A stretch of DNA of 22,500 nucleotides from Prorocentrum cordatum (taxonomy: Eukaryota; Sar; Dinophyceae; Prorocentrales; Prorocentraceae). The notes under the pieces were generated by a model. It was not told the origin of the DNA. It saw only the letters and a list, made by a program, of their open reading frames with translations, and did not search any database. Below, piece by piece: positions 1 to 9,723 of this stretch. The position numbers and the translations under genes were made by a program. The first letter of the stretch is position 1, and each line of letters starts with the position of its first letter. The stretch spans positions 12,501 through 35,000 of the forward strand of contig CAUYUJ010005004.1 of assembly GCA_963575745.1 (NCBI GenBank), in the 5' to 3' direction.

Positions 1-18
1 AGAGAAAGAAACACAGAA

Positions 19-53
<35 letters not shown>

Positions 54-55
54 GG
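1..55. repeat. (AG)n dinucleotide microsatellite
   Basis: The first 55 bases are almost purely A and G, with a long uninterrupted AG run from about 20 to 54. It continues off the left edge. Bases 56-306 hold no gene that I recognise. Confidence 0.9.
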
Positions 56-306
56 GCACAAGCGAAGCAGAGTGAGAGAGATTCATCACAAGTAATGAAA
101 GAGAAAGAGGAAGCAATCGTGGTCACCTGGGGCCGATTTTGCAAGGATGTCCCGAGCGAGGGCGCCAGTTTGGGACTGCGCCGGAGTCCATCAGATTCGC
201 CGGAAACGGTGCAGGAAGTGCATTTGTTGGCCTGACTTCTTCGCGCGCTGTGGATCAGGATGACGTGATTTCCACAGCAACTTCCTTAAACAAATTTCCC
301 TTTCTC

Positions 307-474
307 ATTTTGCTGCTGCTGCTGCTCCTGCTCATGCACCTCACATCTCCCCCCTCTTCCTCACAACATCTTATGACCTCTCTCCTCCTAGTCCTCCCGC
401 CCCTCCTGTCATCGCCTCCTCTCCTTCAGTATCCTCCTGCTCCTCCTCCTCCTCCTCCTCCTCCTCCTCCTCAC
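307..474. repeat. CTG/CTC pyrimidine-rich trinucleotide tract
   Basis: A short CTG run (about 311-327) is followed by C/T-rich sequence and a nearly pure CTC run at about 431-472. The tract ends directly at the spliced-leader relict that starts at 475, so it is the immediate 5' flank of LINE A. Open frames through it encode only low-complexity Leu, Pro or Glu runs and are not taken as genes. Confidence 0.85.
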
Positions 475-496
475 TCCGTAGCCTTTTTGGCTCAAG
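475..496 (+). other. Relict dinoflagellate spliced leader (DinoSL)
   Basis: The 22 bases match the conserved dinoflagellate trans-spliced leader (CCGTAGCC, one base, TTTTGGCTCAAG) with a single substitution, T for A at 484. DinoSL is added to the 5' end of nuclear mRNAs by trans-splicing, so a genomic copy joined directly to transcribed sequence marks a reverse-transcribed mRNA. It is not an SL RNA gene: the base after CTCAAG is A, and the GT splice donor an SL RNA gene needs is missing. It lies on the same strand as LINE A, 144 bases before a plausible ORF1 start at 641. Confidence 0.85.
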
Positions 497-640
497 ACCA
501 ATGGCTGTCACCGACAACGAGTGGATACCGCTGGTCCGCGGCAGTGCCAAGGCTGTTCGGCCTGAAAATTGCTGCCAGTACCGCACGGGCATCCTGGCTG
601 CTCTCGCTTGCGGTAATTGTCTCTCGAAACCGCACATGCA

Positions 641-1800
641 ATGGCGGCGAAGCGGAAAGACAAAGCTGACGATGGTGCCAGGCCTCGTCATAAGTCTCCT
701 CGTGGTGGTATTCCTGGTCGGTCTGCCAGTCTTGGCGCATTGGCAGCCGAAGAAGACGACATCATGCGCTGACCAAGAATACCAAGATGAACGTAGTCGG
801 AAAGTCGTCCGAGAGATGCTCATGGACAACCTCGTCTCCGCCAAGAAGGAGCTGGAAACAGCCATGGCCAAGTTTGCTGGTGAAGTGGTCAAGACGGCGA
901 TCGATCCTGTTCAGCAAACAGTGGCAGCTCTTCAACTCTCGCTGGACGCCGCTCCAAAGGCAGCCTCCTCAGCAGCATAAACGGCACTGCGCAGCGACTT
1001 GGACTCCCTGGAAAATCGTTTGGGGAACCAGGTCAATGTGGTGGATGTTCCCAGCAAAAAAACACGAGCAGCTACGTGGTCAACATACACAAGCCAGTGG
1101 CATGCAACAGCAGATGGAGGTTCTACGCGAAGAGCATTCTATCGCGAAGCAGGCTCCAGCAGTTTCTAAGAATATCGACAGGTAGTTCAGGAGGGAGATC
1201 GACGTCTCCATTCTTCGTGTGAAGAGGTTTGCGTTTGTGAAAAAAGATCGTGCGCGTGACTCGCTGTTTCCGTGGCTCCGAGATGCTGATCTCCAGGACA
1301 CGTTGCAGCTGCATGGCAAAACGGAAGGAAGTCACTCGTTGTTCAACGTGAGCGCCTTGATGGGAGTGCAGCTCGCAGAGGACAACAGGCGCTTGGAGCG
1401 CTCGAGGGCCCAAAGTGATGCATGTGTTTCCCAGTCCCAGCTGCTGTTGAAGGTCATGCGCAGTTCCGGCTCCATCTTTGGCCGTACAAGAGCTAGCACC
1501 ATATCCGCACATATATACAGGGCAAAAAGGTGGTGGGAGCGGTCAAGGCATCTTTCACCGACCGGACGCTCTTCCTGGACAGGTCGAACGGGTGATTGCC
1601 CGAGGGGCGGGCGCCGTAGCCCAATTCCGATCCACAATCAGGACGGCAGCCGACAAAGGTGTTCTGGGCAGATGCGGCGCTCCATGATAAAGGATGGCCC
1701 CGACAGCAGATAAACGGCATCATCCAGGATATCGTGGCACACGACGCAGCTCCGGATTGGTCTATCTGACGCGGGTTTATGTCTTGTTGCGAGAGCTCTG
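641..1800 (+). pseudogene. LINE A ORF1-like region, broken
   Basis: From the ATG at 641 (frame 2) the reading starts with a Lys/Arg-rich stretch (AAKRKDKADDGARPRHKSPR), which would suit a basic nucleic-acid-binding N-terminus, and stops at 770-772. The likely continuation is in frame 3: a charged heptad-like helix (VREMLMDNLVSAKKELETAM, then VQQTVAALQLSLDAA), a stop at 978-980, then DLDSLENRLGNQV in the same frame to a stop at 1167-1169. Further pieces appear in frame 1 (MEVLREEHSIAKQ near 1110) and frames 2 and 3 near 1480-1690. Coiled coils before an endonuclease-RT polyprotein are usual in LINE ORF1 or N-terminal segments. The exact boundary with the endonuclease is not visible. Confidence 0.5.
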
Positions 1801-1884
1801 CCTGGCGCGCTGGCTGCTCCGCCTTCGTCTCTTGTGGGACATGGAGCGCGGAGAGTCTATTGAGGTGAGCTTGGCTTCGAATCT

Positions 1885-2460
1885 ATGGAGAAAGCTACAT
1901 ATCTGCAATCTTTGGGTATTCAGGTGGCCGCCCTTGCATTTCAGGAAGTCCACCAATCGCCTGAGCAATTCGAGATGTTCATTGCCAACCTTCCTGTCGC
2001 GGCAGTGCACAGCAAGCCAGAGGCGGTGTTGCTATTATTATTCCTGTCGCTTGCGGTTATGGGTTTGATGTCGCTTCTCGCATGTTAGCCGCTGGAGGGG
2101 TATTCCGCGTTGCGCTTCCTAATGGTTCTGTGGAGGTCAGGCAATCCAGCGCGCGCCACCGCGAGCTTTCGCCTCGACAGGTCCAGTCGTATCTTGTGGA
2201 GGCGCCTACGTGCGAAGAAGGGCGCGCGTGACTAGCGTGGTCTTCGCGGAGCCCACTCACTTCTTCGAGGAGACGGCCAAGCTCGCCTCGATCGATCGCG
2301 CCTGGATCTTCGCCCCGTCGCGATTCCTTTGCCAAGTCGCTTTTTCGTGTGCAGTGAGCCCTTTTTCCTGCAGTGCTTGCGAGTGCTGGTGCCCCGGGTC
2401 GCGCTGGCGTGCGAGCCGTTCTGAAATCGAGTTTTCGCGCGCTGACTGAAACCCTCATTT
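1885..2460 (+). pseudogene. LINE A endonuclease/exonuclease/phosphatase domain remnant
   Basis: This segment resembles the AP-endonuclease-like (EEP) domain that nicks target DNA in LINEs. In frame 1, LQSLGIQVAALAFQEVHQSP contains the Q-E-V-H signature that includes the catalytic glutamate. The reading then shifts to frame 3 at about 2020 for GGVAIIIPVACGYGFD and the following beta-rich part, with a stop at 2229-2231. It shifts again to frame 2 for THFFEETAKLASIDRAWIFA, where S-I-D-R corresponds to the late EEP motif (R-I-D). The final S-D-H-x-P motif is not visible, so the C-terminus appears damaged or deleted. At least two frameshifts make it non-functional. Confidence 0.6.
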
Positions 2461-3130
2461 CCGCGCGTGGTCCTCGCGAGAGAGTGTTTCGCCGTTTTCC
2501 TTGATCCTGCCACGAATCACATGCGTGGGCGGCTGGGGCAGAAGGCAGATGACTCCGTCGCTGGGATTGCCGATCAAGGGTTTGATCCGCGAGGCAGCCG
2601 ACGCCACTCGCAAGGCGACGCTGGCGACGGGCCCCGAGTCCCCAGAGAGCCAGCTTCTATTCTCTAGGCAGGCTGCCCGAGCTGTCCGGCAGCAAGATTG
2701 TTCTGCCGACGAAGCTCGCCAGCTCCAACGAGGCGCTGGAGACGCGCGCTTGGGCGTCGATCTGGGCGAACGGGAATTCCCTCCCGAGGGCCCCGGTTGC
2801 TCTTGCTCTCGGGGGGAGAGAGCCCACTTCGCGGCGGCGAGCTCCGGCTGCTGCTGCTGCTGAGAAATGGGTTAATTTCTGGGCGCCCTCTGCCGAGCAA
2901 CTTCGTCTCATGGGTATCCAGGCTGGTGGCGAAGTCAAGGTGGTCGAGCTTGCAAGGTCTGTGCGCCGTCGATGTATCGTTCCGCTGCATCGGTGGCTGT
3001 GCCTTTCAGCGCAGACTGGTACAGCCGGTGCCTGGGCAACCTGGCCCCGGCTTGCAATTGGACCTCGGTGGCCCCGTCGTCTAGGAAGTGCTAGACGCTA
3101 TTGCGCGCGGGCCAGCTCCGTCGAAGTCCG
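2461..3130 (+). pseudogene. LINE A linker between endonuclease and reverse transcriptase
   Basis: The segment lies between the two recognised LINE domains. In frame 2 it reads GLIREAADATRKATL and then RQAARAVRQQDC, an Ala/Arg-rich helical pattern common in this linker of dinoflagellate LINEs. Later, near 2880-3080, the reading is fragmented among frames. No catalytic motif is expected or seen. The placement is mostly by position. Confidence 0.4.
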
Positions 3131-3870
3131 TACCTGATTGATGGAGCTCCATGCCGGGACTGGACTGCGACGTCAGGCGGGTGCGACTTGCTCCGGACTG
3201 CTTGTGCATGGGTGATGTCAGGGCATCACTTCCGCCAGGGCTGGGTGCGCGCGGCGGGCGTTTCGACCCGCGAGTGTCCGCGCCGGCAACGCCGGGCTCA
3301 GTGGCGTTGTGCGCGGCACGAACGGGATCAGGACATTTGGTTTGCGCACTTTTGAAGTCCATTGCGTCCGCTCTCTCCACCGCAGCTTGTTGCCCCTTCT
3401 GTGGCATGGGTGGCTCTTGCGTCTCAGACAGGCTTTGTTGCGCGCGGTGCGTTCGCCGAGAACATCCTGGAGTTTGCAGTGGAGGCGCGATGGGCAGGTC
3501 TCCGACCCGATGTCCGAGTCCATGCCCCCTTGCTGTTCGGATTTGATGCCGGGCAGTCGTTCTCTTCGTTTAGCCAGCCGTGCATGATGAGGGTCCTCGA
3601 CAAATCCAGCCGCCCTGCAGTCTTGTGCAAAGTTGCGAGAGTACTCTGCCGTGGCAGTCGCGACTGTTCACTCTGATGTTCCCGTGCTGTTCCGCATTTC
3701 TAGCGGTGTTTTCCGTGTCGCTCCTCGCGCTTGCTTCGGCGCCCGTCGTGCGTCAGTTGCGTGGTGCGTTCGGCAAGCTGGGGGGTGACTTCCTTCGTGC
3801 CTGAGCTGAGCTGATGATATGTTTTGCATGCCCCGTGACTTGCGCGGGTCATGCCGGCCCCGCTTCATGG
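3131..3870 (+). pseudogene. LINE A reverse transcriptase domain remnant
   Basis: Several RT blocks can be read in order. Frame 2 gives QTGFVARGAFAENILEF (about 3425-3478), the block before motif A. Motif A is LLFGFDAGQSFSSF around 3530-3571, with the catalytic Asp at 3545-3547 kept. Frame 3 gives FRISSGV at 3690-3710 (motif B, normally S-S-G-V-x-Q-G). Motif C is A-D-D-M at 3810-3821, both catalytic aspartates kept but with an in-frame TGA immediately upstream. Motif A is in frame 2 and motifs B and C in frame 3, so at least one indel separates them. Upstream RT blocks (3130-3420) are scattered over frames 1 and 2. Family assignment is by motif pattern; clade within LINEs is not determined. 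Confidence 0.7.
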
Positions 3871-4668
3871 TGATGTGCTGTGGTTCGTGCTGCGCCCCGC
3901 CCCGGGCCGACGAAATGTTGTTTTGCCTTCCTTGGTAGGCAGCTCGCAGAAGCCCCGATCGCGGGCGCGAGGGTGTTCCTCGAGGAGGCTTGACCTGACT
4001 GGAAAACTTGTCTACTCCCTCACAGCTTATAACCTTTGTTGTTGGGTCGTTCCTGGCGCGAGACCTATCGCATCGCGGGGGCGCCGTGGCGCGCGTGCTA
4101 CGTCGGGTGTGTGTCGCCGGCGAGTGCGGCCGCGTCGATGCGCGTGGGCGCCCATCTTGACAGTGCTAGGGCTTTATTCGCGTTGCCCCGCGTCGGACAG
4201 TTCCACGCCGCTCCGCGGGTGATGCTGGGCAGGGGGGTCCGCGAGCTAGTCCGGATCTGTCGAGCCCTTGGACGCGCCTTGCGGCGCGCCGACACTGCGT
4301 GCCTCTGGGGCTTGGGCGATCCCGAGTTACAAGCTGCCCGCGATGTTCCTCAAGTCGCCTTGATTTGTTCTGCTCTTGGTTCGCGCGTGCTTCCCGTCGG
4401 CGTTCGCCGTCGTTTCGGGGGTTTGAAGTTGTCGTGGGGGCGCCCGACGCGGCGGCCGCGCGATGCGATCCCTCGCCCGGTTTCCAACGCGCTGCTGGCG
4501 GCGTCGAAGCGGCTCGCATTGCCATGGGGGGGCAGCGTTGGAAAGTGTTCCCTTTCGGCTGCTGCTTGTCGCGGGATCCCGGCGGCCTCGTATTCGATTC
4601 TTGTGGATGGGATTGTGGGCGTCTCGGAACTTCCTACCTCCTCGAATGTTGGCGCGTGGGTTGTGTGA
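3871..4668 (+). pseudogene. LINE A thumb/C-terminal segment, partly open
   Basis: After motif C, frame 2 carries LDLTGKLVYSL (near 3985), similar to the conserved LINE block that follows the palm. The longest uninterrupted stretch of LINE A follows in frame 1 (4036-4668). It includes FALPRVGQFHAAPRVML (about 4177-4230), a block typical of dinoflagellate LINE C-termini (Leu-Pro, aromatic or Arg-Val, Gln, then Pro), and LWGLGDPELQAARDVPQVAL. The reading stops at 4666-4668. The role is inferred as the RNA-binding or thumb part of the polyprotein; no enzyme motif is visible. Confidence 0.55.
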
Positions 4669-5440
4669 TGGTCAAAATGGTGCCCGCAGTGAGTGGATGA
4701 AATACGTGCAACGCCGCGGTGGCGACTAAAGCGGACGGCGAACGGAAATCTCGCGTCCCTGGCGCAAGCGCGCCAGAAAGCTCTTTGACGCCTGGGCGAC
4801 CCTGCAGTGCACCCCTTGCAACAGCGTGCCACGTTCCTATTTTTCTTTCTGTGCTGCGATGGATGCGAAGACGACCTGGCGCAGAATCGCGGTTGTCTCG
4901 CGCTGATTTTGGGCCTCTGTTTGGCGATCTCGAGTGGGGGGATCCGGCCGCCAGAACGTTCCCCACCGTTGCCCAGTTTTGTCTTTGACTGAACTCGCGG
5001 AGCTTCCTGACCAACGACGAGGTTAGACGCGAGCAGCATGATCCGCCTGCGCGCTTGCGTGATGTGGCTCGAGGTTCTTTTCGCGCCGAAGCGTCGGCTG
5101 TTCCATCCAGGGTCTCGCGCGCGCCCTCGTCTGCCGCGGTCGCTGCGACAGTGGCGGCGGTTTCCAGTCGAATAGGTGGAACCCATTGATCACCCTGAAG
5201 TGCGAGTGATGGTTGCAGGAGTCTTTCGGCGCCTGGAGGTGGTTGCGCGGCCCAATCTCCGTCGTCGATCGAGCAAATATTATGACCCTTCGTCGGGATC
5301 ACCCAGTTCTTCGTGCGAGTCTCCTTCGTTGATTTTGGTGCCTAGCTCCGCAAGCGTGATCGGCGTTGGCGACGATCTACCATGCTTCTCTTGGACTGAC
5401 AGTGACAGGACCAGCTAGAAGGAATCGGAGGGACCCTTCT
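4669..5440. other. Junction between LINE A and LINE B; no gene recognised
   Basis: This stretch probably holds the 3' end of LINE A and the 5' part of LINE B. Short open frames occur on both strands but none shows a domain I recognise. No poly(A), target-site duplication or second SL relict was found. The BamHI-like GGATCC and other restriction-type sites carry no special meaning. Confidence 0.35.
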
Positions 5441-5539
5441 CTTCGAGTGGTGTCAGCGACGGCGAATTGATTATTCCTGCCCCGCTGGGTCGGGTCGCGA
5501 TTAGCGGGCTCGGGCGAATCGGGGGTTTTGGCGGCGGAG

Positions 5540-6150
5540 TCGCGCTTCGCGGCGCTCGCCGCTGGCTTGGTCAACGTGAAGGCGAGGCTGCGAGGAAGCG
5601 ATGCGAACTCACGGACAGGGCTCCACCGCGGGCGCGCACTGGGCCACCTACTGTCAATGCAGAACGGGTGGGCAGGGACGACCATCGCGACTGGATTCTT
5701 TGATGTGCCGATTGCGCTTAGGACCCTCCTGGATATTAGTGTTAGAGATATCGATTTTCTCGCCCACTGCCACGGAATGCGACAGGCAGCAACTGGCTGC
5801 TGCGCAGGCACCTCGCATGCGTCTGAGAGCAGAATGATCACCTCCAGATGCGCGCTGTTCGCGTCAGAGCAGTCGAGCATCTCGCAAAGCGCAAGTGGCG
5901 ACGTGATCCCAAGAGGATGTCAGAGGTACAGCGACAGTTGTTGTGCTTGGAAGGGGGTATATGACTGGACGTGACAGTGGGCATGCGTCGGTGCACCGTG
6001 ACATCCGTGACCTGGCTCTGGGAGCCGAAGATGCGCATGAAGCTGGCGGCGACCAGCGCGAGCGCTATGGAGAGACTTGCCCGCGCTATTAAGCGCCTGC
6101 CCCTGGTGGCCCTGCCCGAGGGGCTGGTCTACGACGACGCAACCCCGCTA
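5540..6150 (+). pseudogene. LINE B endonuclease C-terminus and linker remnant
   Basis: Frame 2 gives FFDVPIALRTLLDISVRDID (about 5696-5755), close to the EEP pattern around and after the late R-I-D motif (here F-D followed by V-P-I-A-L-R). In frame 3 the same stretch is preceded by HWATYCQ, reminiscent of the G-x-T-W/Y segment. Frame 1 then gives N-D-H-L (near 5833), in the place of the catalytic E/S-D-H, followed by EHLAKRKWRRDPKRMSEVQ, the basic segment that ends the endonuclease in many dinoflagellate LINEs. Frame 3 continues with VHRDIRDLALGAEDA. At least two frameshifts are needed to link these, so the copy is inactive. Confidence 0.5.
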
Positions 6151-8100
6151 TAGGTGTTTTATGCTGCTACGGGGACGGGCGCCCTTGATCTATATGAACG
6201 CCAGCCAGCTGCCGATCACGAGGCACCGACTCCTCATGATTGTCCTACATCGGGAGCGCCTGGATCTTCGAAGGGCGCGGCTACTTGCGGCGATGTTTCG
6301 TCTGGGCGCGTTGCTGGCCCTCCGTCAGGTGACAAGCGTGGTGTCAACGCGCCTCGGTCAGTCGACCCCAGCGGTGCATTCCAAGCTATGCCAGAGCTTC
6401 TACAGCGTGCGAGCGGACGGGTGCGAGGCTGGCCCCTCGGTTGTTTTCGCCAGCAAGCCTGGTTCAGACTTCTTGGACTGAAGGGGGTGGTGCACGCGTA
6501 ATTTCAACGACGTGCTTCGATATCGGGTCTTCGAAGGGCTTGCCAGTGCTGATCCGAACCTGCGCGACCCGACGAGGGAAAGGCTTGCGATGGGACTTGC
6601 GCGGCGAGGTTTAGCACCTTTCATCGGAAGGGCGCGAACATCTGCGGCAACAGCTTGCGCGGGCTTGGCCTGGAGAAGGATTTCAGAGACAGCAGATTGC
6701 GTTCCCATTCGGTCGCGAGATCCTGTGGGCCAGTTGTTGTCTAGCCGGTCCTTTTCGGATGGATCCCGCGATGCGACGAGCATTCCACATCCCGTGCGTT
6801 TCTCGACTCCGCGGCCCTCCTCTGCCAGTCATCCAGCCCGCAAGACAGCAAGGCGATGACCCACCCCCCTTTTGAGGGAGATGACGATGGAGACTCTGAG
6901 ACGTCTGGCCGCGATGTTCGCAGGCGTCCTGTCTGCGAGGCTTTCGTCTCGCCGCCCGCGGAGGTTGACGTCGATGGCGCGGTGGGCGGCGCCTGCCCTT
7001 TGCTTCTGGGGCTTGCTCTAGTCGCGGCCCCGCGACGCATCCGCGTCTCAGCGGCGGCCACTGTTGGGGCTGGGGGGGCGAGCTCGAGCCTGGCGGCCTC
7101 GCTGAGTTCACCGGCGGGAGTGCGACGGTTGAGGCGATGCAGAGTGCCTTGCGTGATGATGGGCCACCTTTTCCAGCTCCTGTAGTTTCGCCGTCTGGCG
7201 GTGATTTGTCCGCTTGTAATGGCGATGGAGAAAGACCTGCTGGTCAAGATAACGGGCGTGGCCTTGCGGTCGAGGCGTTGGTTGAGACTGGCATGGTGCG
7301 GCGTGCCCCCGTCAGCGCGCTCTTGCGGGTGCTTCCTGGCGGCGATGACCTCAGGTCTCAGCGCAGCGGTGGCGCGCCCGAGAACATGGTGGGCAAACCG
7401 CCACCAGTGGGCATTCTCGATCCTGGCGGAGACGGAGCTTTGCGCATTGACAATCGCATCGAAGGCTGTGCTGATCAGTTTCTTTTTCTCGCGGTGTGGC
7501 GAGCCTTGATGATTTGGATTGATTGGCGTGTCCTTGACATGCCGCATGTCATCGAGCCGCGGTCGAGGGCGACGGCGCCCCCAGTTCGCCTGGCAGACGC
7601 CATTTGGCTGAGGGCTTGGGGTGTCCGCGCAGCGGTCTGGGCTAGGGCGGCCAGAGCCCGCGTCCGACTCACGCGAATTCTATCGACTCAGCGCCTCGCG
7701 GACCGGCGCTCGGCAGTTGAACTCCATGCAGCGGCATCCCGACGCAGAAGATGCGGCGTGGAGGGTCGAAGCGTGCCGACTCCTAGGAGGCTGCCCCTTC
7801 CCATGTAGCGTCTTCGTGATTTGTGCGATCCGCCGCGCCCTGCTCCGGGACCTCGGGCGCTTGCTCCGCGCGCGCCTAAAGGGCCCTGAAGGGCCAGGCC
7901 CGCCGCGCGATCCCGTCGACTCCGAACCCGCGGTGTCCGACGGAAGCCGCCTCCTGACGGTCGCGCTTTTGCGCGATGGCCTGCGCTGCAGCCGCTGCCA
8001 GTTGCTGCCGAGGCAGGGGCGCGACTGGTGCTGTGATGTGTCTCCCTCGAGCTCGCTGTGCTTTTTATCCTGGATGAACAAGAAGGTGGCGCGTGCTTTT
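6151..8100 (+). pseudogene. Probable LINE B body, reverse transcriptase motifs not recognised
   Basis: The stretch continues on the + strand after the endonuclease remnant. Frame 2 near 6230-6330 has a basic helical segment (HRERLDLRRARLLAAMF) that suits the linker. I could not identify RT motif A or B. Competing open frames on both strands (268 codons on the - strand at 6741-7547 and 223 codons on the + strand at 7137-7808) show no domain I recognise, and their Arg/Ser/Pro-rich composition looks like shadow coding in GC-rich DNA. The label rests on position between the two better-supported LINE B pieces. Confidence 0.3.
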
Positions 8101-8109
8101 TTCCGTCGA

Positions 8110-8520
8110 ATGCTCTGGTCTGCGGTCGGTTTTGCGGAGGTGATTGCGGCCGCCTGATCCCCGCCGCGGCCTCCGACATCGAAGATTCGGATTGCGATGG
8201 CTGCGCGCAACTTTAAGGTGTGATTGAGCCTGTCGTGGAGCTCGTTCAAGCACTGGAAGGGGCGGCGCGTGCCGCTCACCTTCGGGCATTTAAAGGGGGC
8301 CAGAATTCGACCGCATGTTCGTTGATGCGGGTGGCGATCATTACGCAGATATTCGTGGTCAACTTGCCGCAGATCCCCGCGCAGACGCTGGCCCGCCACG
8401 CGGGCCCAGGGGGCCGCGCTAGCCGAGGCCGCCAACGACCAAGCGGACAATGCGAGGGAAGACGAGCTCGCATGGTGACGTGCCCTGTGCGGGAGATTGC
8501 GCGGGTGATGGCCGTATAGA
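8110..8520 (+). pseudogene. LINE B segment after RT motif C, tentative
   Basis: Frame 1 ends with SAVGFAEVIAAA before a stop at 8155-8157; its place and shape fit a decayed motif C (aromatic-A-D-D), but both aspartates would be lost. Frame 3 then reads EPVVELVQALEGAARAAHLR (about 8226-8285), resembling the block K-T-E-x-V-x-x-x-x-G-x-G-A that follows motif C in one dinoflagellate LINE group. The minus-strand frame across 7680-8549 (289 codons) is longer but shows no family I recognise. Confidence 0.3.
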
Positions 8521-9086
8521 CCCTTGGTGCCACCAAGGACGCCGCGCATTTCTAAGCATGCTGAGACTCCGCATGGGCATTGTGAATCATATCGTCAACC
8601 TCCTGGTCGTGAGCTCCCTTACGATGGCGTGGCACGACGTGAATCCCCTGTCCTTCAATGACATGCTGCGTGCACAGCTACTGTTGTGGCCCGGAATGAA
8701 TATTGCTGGCGGGTCTTCCTGTGGTTCAGCTGCCTTTCGATGCGATGGTCTCTTGCTCCCCTGGGTGGTGGCGGGAGATTCAGGCCCTGCACCCCCCTCA
8801 TCCTCGACGGCCTCGCGATCCACTGTTTGGCGCCGCGCCAGGTTCTTTCACAACAGGGTCTCGCAATGACTACACCGACATGGGCGGCGACTTCCGCGCC
8901 GCCGTCTTCGACGAGTCCTTTGTCGTGCCCGACGTGGCGCTGAGCGCCTAGGCCCCTCGCGCCGCCTCTGCGTCGCCCCGCGCCAGCGCCACCTAGGCGC
9001 CGTGTGGAAAGGGCCCGCTCCCCCAAGGCTCTGGGTCCTCCTCCTCGCAGCGCAACAGCTGACGATCTCCTACCTATGATGTCGAT
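8521..9086. other. No gene recognised; short CCTAGG-centred inverted repeat
   Basis: Open frames on both strands show no recognisable domain. The motif GCGCCTAGG at 8944-8952 is inverted as CCTAGGCGC at 8992-9000 with 39 bases between, in a very GC-rich setting. The + strand peptide TGSRNDYTDMGGDFRAAVFD (frame 3, ending at the stop at 8949-8951) looks protein-like but I cannot assign it. Confidence 0.3.
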
Positions 9087-9240
9087 CGACCGTGGTCCTC
9101 CGCCGTCGGTGTCGTCCTTCTCCTCCTTCCCCTCCTCGTCATCCTGCGAATCCTCGTGGATCCTCTCTCCTCCATCCTCATGCTCCTGCTGATTTTCCCA
9201 CACTCCTCTTCCTGTCCTACCCTTTGAGCCCTCTTGCCAG
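9087..9240. repeat. Imperfect TCC/CTC pyrimidine tract
   Basis: Interrupted TCC and CTC triplets run from about 9095 to 9195 and continue as C/T-rich sequence to about 9240. Composition and strand are like the tract at 307-474 that flanks LINE A on its 5' side. The 9241-9720 stretch that follows holds a G-run (9359-9369) and no recognisable gene. Confidence 0.7.
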
Positions 9241-9723
9241 TATCTTGGGCCCCCCTGGGCCCCCATCGGGGACCGAGAAGCAGTCTGAGTCCGCAGTGCT
9301 GATGACGCTGAAACAACCAACTCGCATGTGTAACTCAAGCGGCCTTCGTGGTCGATTCGGGGGGGGGGGTCGAAGGGCGTGCGTCTGTCTTGAAGCATCC
9401 TGCGCCATCCTAGGGCCACATCGAGGCCATCCTGGGGGTGGCATGCTCTTGACGTATTTTCCATGCGGCTCCGTATTTCCCCAAAACTGCGCCTGCGGAC
9501 TCGTTGTGTCGTACTCGCGCGTGTAGACTGCACGCGCAACATGCTCCACGTTCACTGCCCGATTTGGCTGGAGGGCCCAAGGGGATCTGATACGCCACCT
9601 GCCCGCAGTGGCGGCGAACTTTTTCATGCGCTCTGGCATGACCCTCTTCCGCTACTTTGTGCGATCAGTAATGTTTGCTTAACGTGTCGCGCCGCAGGTT
9701 CTAGCCCACCACGTTTCGGCGCA

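Larger units (their letters stand above)
475..5000 (+). mobile_element. LINE A: degenerate dinoflagellate non-LTR retrotransposon
   Basis: The order of remnants is that of a non-LTR retrotransposon: SL-tagged 5' end, coiled-coil ORF1-like region, apurinic-type endonuclease (about 1885-2460), linker, reverse transcriptase (about 3130-3870) and C-terminal region (to about 4670). All read on the + strand but jump between the three frames many times, with in-frame stops, so the copy is dead. The 5' boundary is set by the SL relict. The 3' boundary is uncertain; no poly(A) or target-site duplication was recognised, and 5000 is an estimate. Assignment rests on motif recognition by eye, not on a search. 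Confidence 0.7.
5441..8900 (+). mobile_element. LINE B: second, heavily decayed LINE-like fragment
   Basis: Pieces of a second non-LTR element can be read on the + strand in LINE order: an endonuclease C-terminus (5600-5970), a post-endonuclease linker with an R-K-W-x-R-D-P type motif and basic helices (5880-6480), a long stretch with no recognised motif (6500-8100), and a segment similar to the region after motif C (8110-8520). Frames change repeatedly. The repetition of endonuclease features downstream of LINE A's C-terminus argues for a separate element, not an extension of LINE A. Boundaries are estimates. Confidence 0.45.

Noticed and set aside
475-496. A functional SL RNA gene
   Set aside because: The GT donor that must follow the leader exon is absent (the next bases are ACCAAT) and no intron or tandem SL gene unit follows.
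6741-7547. 268-codon minus-strand frame as a gene
   Set aside because: No recognised domain; it lies opposite probable LINE B sequence, and long shadow frames are common in this GC-rich DNA. Kept as unlikely, not excluded.
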